Below are positions 34,095-46,000 of a stretch of 64,000 nucleotides of DNA, piece by piece. Made by a program: the position numbers and the translations under genes. Below the pieces are notes generated by a model. That model did not search any database. It saw nothing but the letters and a program-made list of their open reading frames with translations, and had not been told where the DNA came from. Source of the DNA: Cristatella mucedo (taxonomy: Eukaryota > Bryozoa > Phylactolaemata > Cristatellidae); contig WPIO01000010.1 of NCBI GenBank assembly GCA_009760855.2, positions 5,229,501 through 5,293,500 of the forward strand, in the 5' to 3' direction. Position 1 is the stretch's first letter; each line of letters starts with the position of its first letter.

Positions 34095-37035
34095 GTAAGA
34101 GACGCGTAAAAGTTTCACTTTAGCTGCAACTTACGCTTAATATCTGTGTTAAAGCGCGCCTTCCACTGCCCGAAGAGGCGAAGAACGCGTAGGCGCACTA
34201 TTGCTCGATTGTTTATCGCGTCCCCTCAGCTTGTCCTTGGTGTGCTAACGACCTAGTGTAGAGCACTGTGTCCGAACCACTGTCGCTTCTGTCATCCATC
34301 ATGTGCCACTTGCTTTCTATAGGGCCCTCGCCGGCTGTCGCGATGCAAGATCTCGGTGAGAAATAACTCGACAGAAGTGAACAAGCAACCCCCTCTTTCG
34401 AAGCCGTTCGATGGTGCACCCGCACCTCAGATACCTCCGAAGAGGTGACTGGGCGGCTTGGTCCGCAATCGGCGTGCATTTTCTTACTTTCTCTGGCAAT
34501 GCGCTCGTGTGTACGTCGTATTGCTTGTGCGTAACATGTTGAGTATCGAGTTTGATCGCTTACGTGCCGTATCTGCCCCCCCCCCAGACTCCGATAACCG
34601 GTGTTTGGCTAGTGTCAGAGTTTGCACGCAGAGTATGACTTCGTCACGCTGCTTGTTGCGTACGAGTAAAATGCGTTTGATTTTAAGCTCGTGTACTGAA
34701 GCTGAGAAGGACATAATAACCCATCGATCTCACGCTCAGTCTGGGAAGGGGTAAGCATCCCCTGAGAACTGTTGAAATGCTATCCTGAGAATAAACAAAA
34801 GTAAAGAAACGTCAGCCTTCCGAATGAAGTTGGATTGTAAACTGGCTCGCTAGCCCCGAGGGAATGCATGGATATGCCCTCGCAATATCAAGCTCGCCGT
34901 TGTCGGTTTTCGAACCCCCATCCTCATCGGGCCCTTGCCCTGCTGCGTGTTTGCAGTCAACGTGGCTTGGCAGTTTAATTTACACCGTGTGAATTTTACT
35001 ATCGGTGTTCCTTGATGCAGAGGGAGCACCTTAACAGACAAGGTGGTGCAGAAGCGCTAGGAGCTGGGGTTGTGGCCCACCGTGCATGGTGCAACCGTTA
35101 TGCTGTATTGTTGCCGACTGCAGCCGGTACTAGTGCTTGCAGCTTGGCACCCAGCTGCTCTTGAAAATATACACGTGCATCCAGGCCTCGTCATGTGGTT
35201 GGCCGCTTTGCCTCCGATGGAACCTGCTAAGGGGGATTCGGATACATACCGAGTAGCGTGGTGCTGTTGTGGCACTGTCTGGCATGTGCTGATGTGTGTC
35301 AGTGCCTAGAGTGGCTGCCTTGCAAGCCTCATCCCCTGATAATGTATCCCTAGTTGTACTAGCAGCCGTGCATATGTGCTGTTCTGTCTTATGCATCAGA
35401 CACATGCTAGCACAGCTCTCTGCTGCACTAGGTGCTGCCTGTGTCTGCTGGTTAGCTCTAAATTGGAAGGTTCTAAGCTTATTCCTGTCTATCTCCAAAG
35501 TATTTCAGATGAGGAAAGCCAATGCAGGAGAATGAAGGACCTAGAAGTTAGTGACAAGACCTTGGAGGTCGATGTGCTATGCAACGGAACCAGTGCAAAT
35601 TAGATTGAAGTGGTGTCATTTGCCATACCCAACGTTGACGATGGACAAGCCGAGCTGCCGAGTTGTGTACCGATGTCCTATTGCACGTGCTGGAAAACCG
35701 CAAGGTGTAAATTAAGAAGCCTGGCTATGATGTCAACATGCATGGGGCATGGACTAACTTTGCTATGGTAACACATCTAAACGTGCTAAAATTTTCTCAG
35801 CTGTGTTATGTAGCTGAAAGCAGACACTCCTGTGGCACTGGTTGAGGTCACTTTAAAATATGACCACCAGCTTATATGCAGGGGCTACAAGGAGGGGCTG
35901 GGACGTTATGGTGAGCGAGACTTTCTAGTTTCCAAGTGACGGGTTTTACGGAAGCTCTTACATTGTCATTGCAAGCCCTGTCATTCAGTTTGAGAATGAG
36001 CGCAGCAATCGAAGCTCAAATGTAAAGTGCCTAGAAGGAGTTGAGTTCTCAGAGGGTGCTATAACAAATGTAATATTATTGTTATTAAGTGGGAATGTCG
36101 GCAATGCAAGCTTTGAGGAAGTTAAGAGAGTCTGAAGCACAGGTAAGGGATCAAGCACACGTAGGTTTGAGACCGAGCTCGTGTATGAGGATAAAACCCA
36201 AGATTGTGCTCGGCGGCGGTGTCAGCAAGATGGTGTAGATTGTGAAAAGAAGCTCTTTGCACTTAGATGCGTCACCCAAGTTAGTATTGCATTGCAAATG
36301 CAATCGTTTTGTTTCGGTCCTTAGCCCAAGATTGACCAGCTGTGCTTGGAATGATTATGGCTCCACTCAATGCTGCTCTTGGCCTGGAATGATGTCCTGC
36401 AATCATATATGTCGGCTTAAATGCTGCCAATTGCTTATAAGTCTGTTTAGAAAAGCATGTTGACCGATGCCACCCGTCCCAGTGTTCATCAGTTTTGCCC
36501 TCCATGGAGCAAGCCATGCCCGGTAGCATCTTGCCGACCTCGGTCGGCATGCTGTGGGCGCCTGCACATAACAGCATCGGCTGTGCTTGGCATTTGCATC
36601 CGGTTGGCAGATTCTAACCTTCCCTCCCCGCCATGCCATGAATTGTCTGACTTCGACCCAGCTTGCAGGCCTTGGCATGATCCAAAGTGAATCTTGTTTG
36701 CAATTTTCTTAAGAGGGGCACCGCTTGGGCGCCAAAGATTTTTCCCACCCACTTGCACGCATTCCCCCAATGGCTTGTGCCTGCCAGTTTCTTGGCTTTT
36801 GCCTTCGGGTTGCATAATGGCCGCTTGTCAAATGCATGCACACTCTCTGTCTAGTTCAAGCCACCGCAGTGTGATGGAGGTGCATATCATCGCCAGCCGT
36901 ATACAGCAGGTGTTTTCAGAAGTTCGAGCCTGCTTTTTTGCACGCACGCCCTCGGGGGTGGGGGCTGGGCAGGCCCCCCCCCCGAGCTACGGCAGCAGCT
37001 CTCTCACGCGCTGCTCGTCCCATTTGCTGTTGCAG
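34095..37035. other. Region before the first certain MIC60 exon
   Basis: Probably the first MIC60 intron(s). A short L2 3' tail sits at 36,018-36,087 (GTAAAGTGCCTAGAAGGAGT). The many open frames between 34,450 and 36,950 are overlapping, strand-symmetric and without recognised domains. Homopolymer C runs occur at 34,577 and 36,977. Confidence 0.45.
36018..36088 (+). mobile_element. L2 tail fragment
   Basis: AAATGTAAAGTGCCTAGAAG, GAGTTGAGTTCTCAGAGGGT and an ATT-rich end: a terminal hairpin without upstream sequence. Confidence 0.75.
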
Positions 37036-40000
37036 GACGGGAGTGGCAAGACCCGTGGTGCTCACGACCGCCGCTGCACTCGCAGTCGGCGGGGCTGGGC
37101 TGCTCAGCTATTCCTTCTACGACCAGCGCTTCCGCCGTGACGTCGAGATCAACGTGCCGTTCATGTCGGACGTGTTCAGTGCAGTTTTCTCCAGTCTGGG
37201 GTTGGAGCCTGACAGGTCAGCATTCATCGGCTTTGATGCTCTAGGCGCTTAGCGAGTAATCGTCGCCAGCCGTGGCAGAAGCAGACGCTGCTCCTCATGC
37301 TGACTTTGGCTGCTACGCAGCGCGCAGCCAAGACCGCAGTGTGACGTATTTCTGAATCGAGCGTTGCCACTAACACTTTAGGCAGCAGCATGGAAAGGCG
37401 GCTTCTTCTGCGGCCACAGTCGGTGCAGGGCAGGTTGTGAAAAGAGACCCCGTGCCTTTTCTGCCCATAGCCGAGCAGAAGGCTGCAGCAAAGGTATGGC
37501 AGCGTGAGCAGTGGCCCAAGTGAGTGGGGGCGGTGCTCGATTGTTCTTCTAGGACAGCTTCTCGCAGTAACTGGCAGCAGAGAGCAGTCAGATCGGTGGC
37601 TGACCACCTGTGCACGTGTGTCTGTGTGCGTGGGCACAGGCCATCGGTTTGATGGTTCACGGCATCAGAGGCAGGTTAAGTCCTGTCTATTTGCAGAAGC
37701 CTGCTCCAGAAGGCGAGAAAAGTGCACCTCAGAACGCGGCCGAGGAAGTTGCCGACCGGCTTTCTGCTGCACCCGTGCCACCTGCGGCCGAGGACGCTCC
37801 GTCGTTGTTTCAGGCCGCAGGTGCTGTGGCTCAGGGTATCGCTGGCACGGCAGAGAAGCCGAGCGGCAGCAGCAGCGAGTCCGACTCGGCGGCTCGTGCT
37901 TCGGAAGGTGGGCGCCCTTTCCTAGTCGGCATCGCTGGCCGCCGCCGTAGTCGCTGGTCTATGTGTCTGGTCTCGGTGCACTGTGTCTGTAGATTCTCCC
38001 CCTTTGGCCAGCAGCTTGCTGCCGTGTGCTGGAGTTAGGCCGAGGTCATAGAGGAACGTCTGCTTAGAAGCAGAGAAGTGCAATGCCGTTAGCGGGCAGG
38101 CAGTGGCTGTTGAGCGGTCCTGTCCGACTTTACTTGCGCTGCACTTCTTTCTCGGTAGGACCTCTCGAAAATGGCTGCCAGGGCTGTTTCCCTATCAGTT
38201 GCAGGTCTCTGCTAATACGCCAAATTGTGAAGCCACTCTTATGAATGCCCTGTGGGCTTTAGTCCGGCTGTTATTCGGGTTTTGCCAAATGCTTGGTAAT
38301 GTGATGGTAATAGGATAACCTATCGTGTGTAGCAGCCAATGGCTTGGTATGGCTGGCCTATCTGCAATGCGCCCCCCACTAGTTGCATATTATGCCTCAG
38401 AAAGTCTCAGCTAGGTTCTTAAGATTGTCAAGCTGCTTTGAGCCTTGTCACGAGCACCTTGTGGGGGGGGGTCGTTTTGGTCTGTTGCCCTGCCTGATTG
38501 ACCTGCTCATGCCCCCCCCTCCAGCTGCCATTGCACGTGGTTTGCGCAGCAATCTGGCATCTGGTTGAGGCTGTCTGTTCCTTGCCACGCCGTTGATGTA
38601 GGCAAACCTGATTTTTGGCCATCAAAATTCCGAATTCATTTGCTTTTTTCAAACAAGCGCAGGAGCACAGGATTAATTTTTTTTTAATTGTGCGTTCGGC
38701 TCACGATTCATACCACTTACAGGTGCCACTCCTCAACCTGATAGCTCTGAGGTGAAGGTCGCTGCGCCTAAGGACGGAAGTGTTCTGGCTCATCACGCTG
38801 CTGTCGGACATACAGAGGAGCAGCAAGCGCCTCCAGCTGCTCAAGATTCTGCTGCCACAGCCGCCGCCTCTCCTGTTGTCAATGCTGCAGCCCCCTCGGC
38901 CGACAAGTCGTCGAAAACAGACGAGGAGGAGGTGTACAAGGCTCAGGCAAAGAGAGGTATTTGGCCGCAGCCGTAGCTTGGCACCTCTGGGGTGCTGTGG
39001 TCACAGTTGGTAGCCAAACTTCGTGCCGAAGCTCTCACTGTCCTTTTGTACGTTTTAGCTTTGTTTCGACGTCTGCTAATTTTGAATGAGCTCGTAGGAT
39101 CAAAAGTTTTTTATAAGCAGCTGTTCGTCAGACGTCAGCACCTACGCGCATACACCTTGTGGTCTCCAGTTTTTGTCATGCTGTTGAATCACGTTGCCAT
39201 TGCCATTTAGCAGGTGCCGTTCACCCGGATGCTTTGTGAAGGTAGCCTGCCTAGGGCCCTACTGGACCGACCAGGGAACATTTTGGCCTCGAGAGTTCCT
39301 TCCCCCCCCCAGCTCAGCATGGGGGATTTAGCAAGCCATCTGACCACTCCGTCTTCACCGAGATGAGTCATTGGGCAAACCATAAGCAGCTTGCTCGGCC
39401 GATAATCGAGAGATGTCAATATTGGTTATGTTGTCGACTTGCCAAGTTTTCGTGACTCAAACTCTGCAGCCGACTACATTCAGGCTCTACACTGTCAAGC
39501 CTTGCCGATGCCTAGCTGCATTTCTTTTCATGCAGTCCTCGAAGATGCCTCCTCGGTCAAATTACTTGGCACATTGTATTGCCCGAGGTTGAGCCGTACA
39601 AACGCCAGATAGCTACACTGAAACACTCTGGGTATCTCGGCCCTAACAAATATGATACTGCTTGAGCGTGCGGCCAGCAGTAATAATTAATATCAAGCTC
39701 GCAATTTTTTCGTGCAACGTAGTCCTTGTCAGTCGTCGTAGCTGCCTCCTGCATTTAAGTGTAAAAAGTTCACGGAGACCTATTCTTCCAAAGGAAGGGA
39801 CTATGCATTGTGCCCCTGGCTGGTCAACATTTCTTGGGGAACTGAGCATTTACTGGCAGCTGAAGCCTATTTTTACTGAAAGAAAATGTGGTGCTTTATC
39901 AAGAGTGTGTCTATGATCTCACCCTTGCCAGTGCTTACAGTTGGATATGATCTTCGTATTTCTTCGTTAACCTAAAGGTGTTCAACAGAGGCCTATTGGT

Positions 40001-43000
40001 TAGTCAGCTGAAAGGCATGCTGCCTGTACTGATGGAGGCTAAAATGCTCACCTTGGGCACCAGAGGCTTGGTTCATTTTACCTTTGATATATATTTCTAA
40101 AACAGCCTGCTAAATGGATGCGTTCTAGGTGAGTCTTTTAGATCACCATGTTCGGAACCGTCAAATTCCTGTGGCTGTGCCAATTTGCCGTGCTTAAACA
40201 TCAGTTTGGGGAGTGCAGGGGAAAATTTGCTGGGGCTCATTCTGTCTTACCTGTGGCTACATTAGCAGTTACGTTGTGTTACATCTAGCTTTTTGTCTCA
40301 TTCATTTGTGATCGCATCTAATTTTATTGTGAGGTTTTGCTTAGGCAGTAAGCCATGGTAATAATAATAATACCTTTGATCTAGCACCCTCAGAGAACTC
40401 AATCTCTTTCTAGGCACTTTGTCATTTGCTGATGAAACCAGTTCAGCATTTACAGCCATGTGATCCACTACCGTTCTACTGAATGTCCAACCTCAGCCTA
40501 TCACTGCTGGCTTCATCTTGAAGTTCATATCCCAGTCTAAGAAGGCCATTAGTTCACTTCACTTCACTTTCACTTTACAGCAAATGTAAAGCGCCTAGAG
40601 AGAGATTGAGTTCTCTGAGGGCGCTTTATCAAGTGAATTATTATTATTATTATTATTAGCCTTCTACATCACATCCCCTACTGTTTCTGACAAGACATCC
40701 CCACCTGTGACGACGTTTAAAAAGAAGCTAAATACTCACTTGTTCCTCACAGCATTTGCTTAGTCTCTATGATTTTCTATTTGTGCTCATGCATGCTGAA
40801 ATTGTGGATGCTTTTCCAAATCAATTGACATGCTTTCTTTCCTGCATATTCCATTCATAGAAAAAGATTTAGTTTTTTTTTTGGGTGTCGTGCAAAAAAT
40901 TGTAGTGGTATAATAATGTTTATTTTTATAACCTCATGTATAGTCGGTTGAATGTTTTTTGGGATGATATGCTCGTCAGTAGTAATTACGTTCACTGTGG
41001 GATTTTTGTGACTGTTGTGGTTGTTGTGACACCGACCGTCTTTGTTGACATTTTCCACGTATGCTTGTATGCTTGATCCAGCAATGAGATAACAGCATTG
41101 TCCTGTCTGCCTGTTCTTATTTCAATAGCTCATAAGATAGGAATGACTGTTGGGTCGGTAGGTGGATGGGGTTGCTAAGCGGCTCACAGTGCTCTGCTCC
41201 AATCCTCGCTTTAGTATTGGAGGCATCACTGACGAAGCAGCTGGAAGAGGCAAGAAGCACCACCCTTGAGGCACTGCGTCTGCTGCACCTGGTCGATGAT
41301 GCCGCCACCACTGCCCAGTTTGTGCACCTAGGAAAGGTGTTTATCAGAGCTGCATTAGCATTGCTGTTGGTTGGATTAAGTGGTGCTGCAAAGCAATAAA
41401 GAAGCTGTTGGCTTCCGTGCATCATTTGCAGGACGACAGCGCTGAAGCAGCGGAATTGCTGAAAAGTAGGCAGTCGGCCTCGAATGAAGCAAAAAGAGCG
41501 GCTGAAGAGGCCGAGTGAGTTGTCGTGGGCAATGCTAGGCTGGTGTGTGTGTGTGTGCGTGCGTGCTATCTGGACATTGCTGCTGCTGCTGCCACCAACA
41601 GCCCCAGCTGTGGATTCGTCTAGAATCCTCAGCTGAGAATTCGTCAAAGTCTGCTTTGCCTCGGTCGTAGCTGCTAACTATTACATTGGAACTTTTCTTC
41701 CTTCCTTCTGTGATGCTCAGCCCCGCATGGGGTCTGAGTGGCACAGACAGTGCCAGGACTTATTAGATTTTTATTTATGTGCTTCACTCCATACATACAT
41801 CCAGTGTGGAGCTTGCTGTGTCCAAATATCTTGAGCTTCTGCCTGCGTGTCTGCACGAATTTCTATACCAGTTAAGCATTCTCTAGCTCCTTGGCTGAAT
41901 GTGATTGTGGCCTCCAGTGTGGATGAGCCTGTGAATATTGCATTTATTTATCTTGCAGGGAGTCCCTCCGGAGTCTGCAACGTACCATCGACTCGGTGAA
42001 GGCAGCAGCCTCATCAGAACTGCCGAGTCCGCTGCTGGATTCTGCGCAGCATAGTACTTCTCAGATGGCCAAGGATTTGCAAGCAGCTGTTGCTCAGGTA
42101 TGCAAGGCCTACCTCTGTCGATACAGTCGTAGCAACTAACGTCCTTGTGAAGACAACACTGCATCACGGTTAGGTCGGGCAAAGCCTACTAGCCCTGTAA
42201 CACTTCGTCTGGATGCTGGAAGCTCTAACCTGTCACCCACTCCTATCTTCCTGAAAGCCACAGATGGCCTAATCCCCTAATGTTGTGTGTGTGTGTCCAT
42301 CTTGCTTAATAGCAAACAACATTGGAGAACTCTGCGGTACTCAGCAACGGTTAGTTATTTTCTTTTCTTTTCTTTTCGCGTGCAGACCTTGAGCGGCCAC
42401 AAAAATCTCTTCTGCATGCAAGCAGGAACGTTTCACCTTGATTTGCTAGCTTCTCAGCTCGCGCCTAGCAACAGGAGTGCTAAGCTCCAACTCACTAGCT
42501 AGTGTCCAGCGCCCATCTCTTACTGGTATGCAACCGCCCCTTACTGGCATGCAACCGCCTATTACTGGTATGCAACCGCAGGAGGCTGCTTGCTGCTCCA
42601 TTCGCTAGGGTTTTTAGTAGGTGGCCAACCAATCACTACACCTAAGTGTTGGATCTTGGAGGCTGCTGTCCAAATACACTGTTGTGCTCTCTACAAATAC
42701 CCGAGTCTCAGCGCTGTTTCCGTGGAATCCCCTGTGCTGCCTTGATGTAATAATTGTCAAGTGCCATCTCATACTATCAGAGGATCTGTTTTGATGTTTA
42801 GCAGGAAGAAAATCTTTAAAAAAAAAGATATTGCATGCAGCCAGCCTAGTGACCACTGGCGGTTCTGGCCGTTTGTGTTTGTGTCTTTTGCCATTGACTA
42901 GTTGGCATGTTGTACATCCATCTAATGTAAAGTGCCCAGATTGGGATTTGGTTCTCTTAGGGCATTATACAAATGGTTTGTTATTGTTATTATTTCTGTG

Positions 43001-46000
43001 CTCTTTCACCCATGGTCGGTGCCAGGTAATGTTGCTACTCCCAATGACGAGAGTTGAGGGCAATGGTTTTCAAACTTCCTAATGCCGCGACCCTGTAATA
43101 CAGTTCCTCATGTTAAAGCGACCCCAACCGTAAAATTATTGTGTGCAAAATATGGAAATGCATGTTTTCCGATGGTCTTAGGCGACCCCTGTGAAAAACT
43201 CGTTGTTCGACCACCAAAGGGATCGCAACCCACAGGTTGAGAACTGCTGGTCTAGGGGTTCGACTTTTGGGCAATGTGCTCTATCGAGTTTTTGTTGCTG
43301 TGTCGGTAATGTTCTTAGTATGAGATTGGCAGTGTTGATCTGCTTGACTTTTCTACACAAGCCTCTGTAATACTTAATTTTATTATTGACAACGGTTCAA
43401 AATTCGGTATAAGAATGTGTATGTGAGTGTCTGAGAGTGCATATATAGTCCAGTATATTCCTGTATAGTATGAGCATATTCCAGTCTGCGTAGAGTCCAC
43501 CTTTCGTGTGTGTGTGCGTGAGTGCACACGCTAGAGTTCTTCCGTCATGTTGCACTTGGAAGGTATTCTTGTCAGGCAGGCTATTACTAACATGACGACA
43601 TGCGTTAATGAAGTGGTGCAGGCATTTGGGTTTTAGCACTCGACTCATTGCAATGCAATGTTGGACTGGGTAATAAATATTAGCTGTAATGTCCGTTTTG
43701 TTCGTTGGTGCTATGCTTAAGCTGCATTTGCAGTATCAGAATTTGTCGTGGTGAACTCTTCAAAAAAATCACCATCTTCAGTGACAGGTTTGATAATAAT
43801 AATAATACATTTGCTGTAGCACCCTCAGAGAACTCAATCTCATTCTGGGCACTTTACATTTGCTGCAAAGGAAGCATGATTGAATGTTTAGTAGAATATA
43901 TGTTGAGTGTTCAAAAGTATGCTCAATGACAACAAGCATAACATGGTTAATGGTGGCATGCACAGGGTCAGCATGCAAATATGGCTAGTCGCAGCATGCA
44001 GTGTCAACACACATGAAAACACAATTAATGCTGTGATAATTAGGTACGTTTTAGCTTCTTTTTAAATGTCAAGTCAGGGTGTGTCTTGCTTCCAGTTGGA
44101 AGTTAGTTCCAGACTTTAGGAGCATGTGAACTAAAGGCGCGGTCTCCAAAGGATTGGAGGTTCGTACAAGGTATTGGTAAACGATTAGACTCCGAAAAGC
44201 CGGCGGTACTATGCTTAGCCTGGTGGGTGGAGTAGGTAGATCTGATAGGTAGGCTGGAGCCAAAGAATGAAGGGACCTAAAAGTGAGTGACAGAACCTAG
44301 AAGTCGATGCATTGATGTTCTTTAGTGAACTGACAGCAGTTACTGTAACAAGTTACTGTAGCTGCTGTTACTGTACACGGCATCCAGTGGCTGCGTCGAA
44401 GGCCACCGGCCAAAGTGGGAAAGTCCGCAGCTCACAGCAGAGGGAAGAAATGCTTGCAATGTTTTTTGCGCACAGACGAACGACCGAGTCACTAGTGAGA
44501 GAGCCACCTCTATTGTTGGCTCTCTCACTAGTGAGAGTTGCCTCCATTGTTCCAGCTGTCGGTCGGCAGCTGGCTAGGTGCACTGGTTGGCCTCCAGAGC
44601 TAGGCTGCCTGACTGGCTGCCTGCCAGTCAGTGCCTAGACTGAGCCTATCTCGGTGCTCGAAACAGCGGTGCGGCCAGCCAAGGAGGCACATCGGCTGGC
44701 CGCACCGCTGTGTGAAAAGGCACGCCAAGGCGTGTCGTCGAGTTTTTTTTCTTTGAGCCGGCGGTTTTCTTCTTCGACTCGTGTTGAGCTTGTATCCTCG
44801 GGTCGAACTCCTGCTTATCACTCCATTTTCCATCGCGGAGCGACTGTGCTCTGAAGGCCTTTTTTGAGCTTTGCCAGCCACAAAGGCCTTCGATGTTACA
44901 TTTACGTACAGCAGGAGTAATTGAGCATGCCGATGCTGTTGCGGTGTTTGATGCACATTGACATTCGTTCAGAGCCACTGACGTAACCGAGCATCTGCTG
45001 TCTCCTCGTGGCAATCGCCTGCTCTGATGTTGTCTTACCCGAGAGCTCGGCTTGACCTGCCTCTGTCTGAGGTTGCCGGTCGCCCTGGCCGTCACTAGCA
45101 CCCAGCTCCGTGAGGCTGTGGTGACGGCACGGCACCGCAAGGCTGGCTGGCACGAGTCGTTTGTCGCCCCGACGCCGCAGGTGGCCAAGGCTGAGCGTCA
45201 GTCGGCCGTCATGGCGGAGTACGTGGAGAAACTGGAAAAGGGGCAGCCGGCGGTGGCGGCAGGGCAGCAAGACGGCGGAGCGTCAGCGGCGACCAGAGCG
45301 GCGGGTGAGTGGCTGGCACGAGGCGAGCGCCAGTGGACTTGCTGCGCTCTTCCCCTCGGCAGCCACGCGTGCCGCCTCGCCTGGCGGCTCGCTCGGCACC
45401 TCGCCGGGGTCTGACGGCGCCTCGGCCTGGTTGCGGCGGCGACCCTCGACTCGTGTCCGATTCTTGCACGGCCTCACTAGCTCCCGTCGCCCGGCCGGCT
45501 TGCTGCAGGCGCCCGTCTCACGGAGGAAGAGCTGAATGCTCTGATCGCTCTGGCGCACCGTCGCATCGATGAGCTTCGAAGGCAGCTGCTCGAGCAGCAG
45601 CAGCAGGAGCGGCTCAACGTCGAGGCAGCCATCGCCGAGCAGCTGCGTGCCGACGAGCAAAGGACGAGCGAGCTGATCGATCGAGAGCTGGGCCGACAGC
45701 GAGCGAAGTTCGAGGTCGAGAAGCGCCAGTGGGTAAGCCACCTCCGCCGTTGGGTTGGGCGTGTACCGATTGCCCGAGCCGCTTGCCCGGGCAGCCGGCG
45801 CCAGAAGCTGACGACAGTTGGCGGGTGGATTTGTGAGCATCGTAGTGTCGTGAATGAAAGTCGTTGTAAGAATAGCAATATTAATAATATTCAGACGTAT
45901 ATAAATCATCCTGAAAGAACAAAATCTCTATCTAGGCTATTGGCAGTCGCTGTAAAAGAAGCCCAAATATTGGTTGGTGATAGCATGCAGAGAGTCAATA

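Larger units (their letters stand above)
38957..41214 (+). other. MIC60 intron with L2 pieces
   Basis: A 2.3-kb intron. Apart from three L2 fragments at 40,357-40,822 no repeat or exon is recognised. A run of C at about 39,302 is the only other low-complexity tract. Confidence 0.55.

Noticed and set aside
33917-34123. Arg-rich open frame as MIC60 presequence
   Set aside because: It has no ATG start; the in-frame first codon is GTG, and the nearby ATG (33,915) is followed after one codon by a stop.
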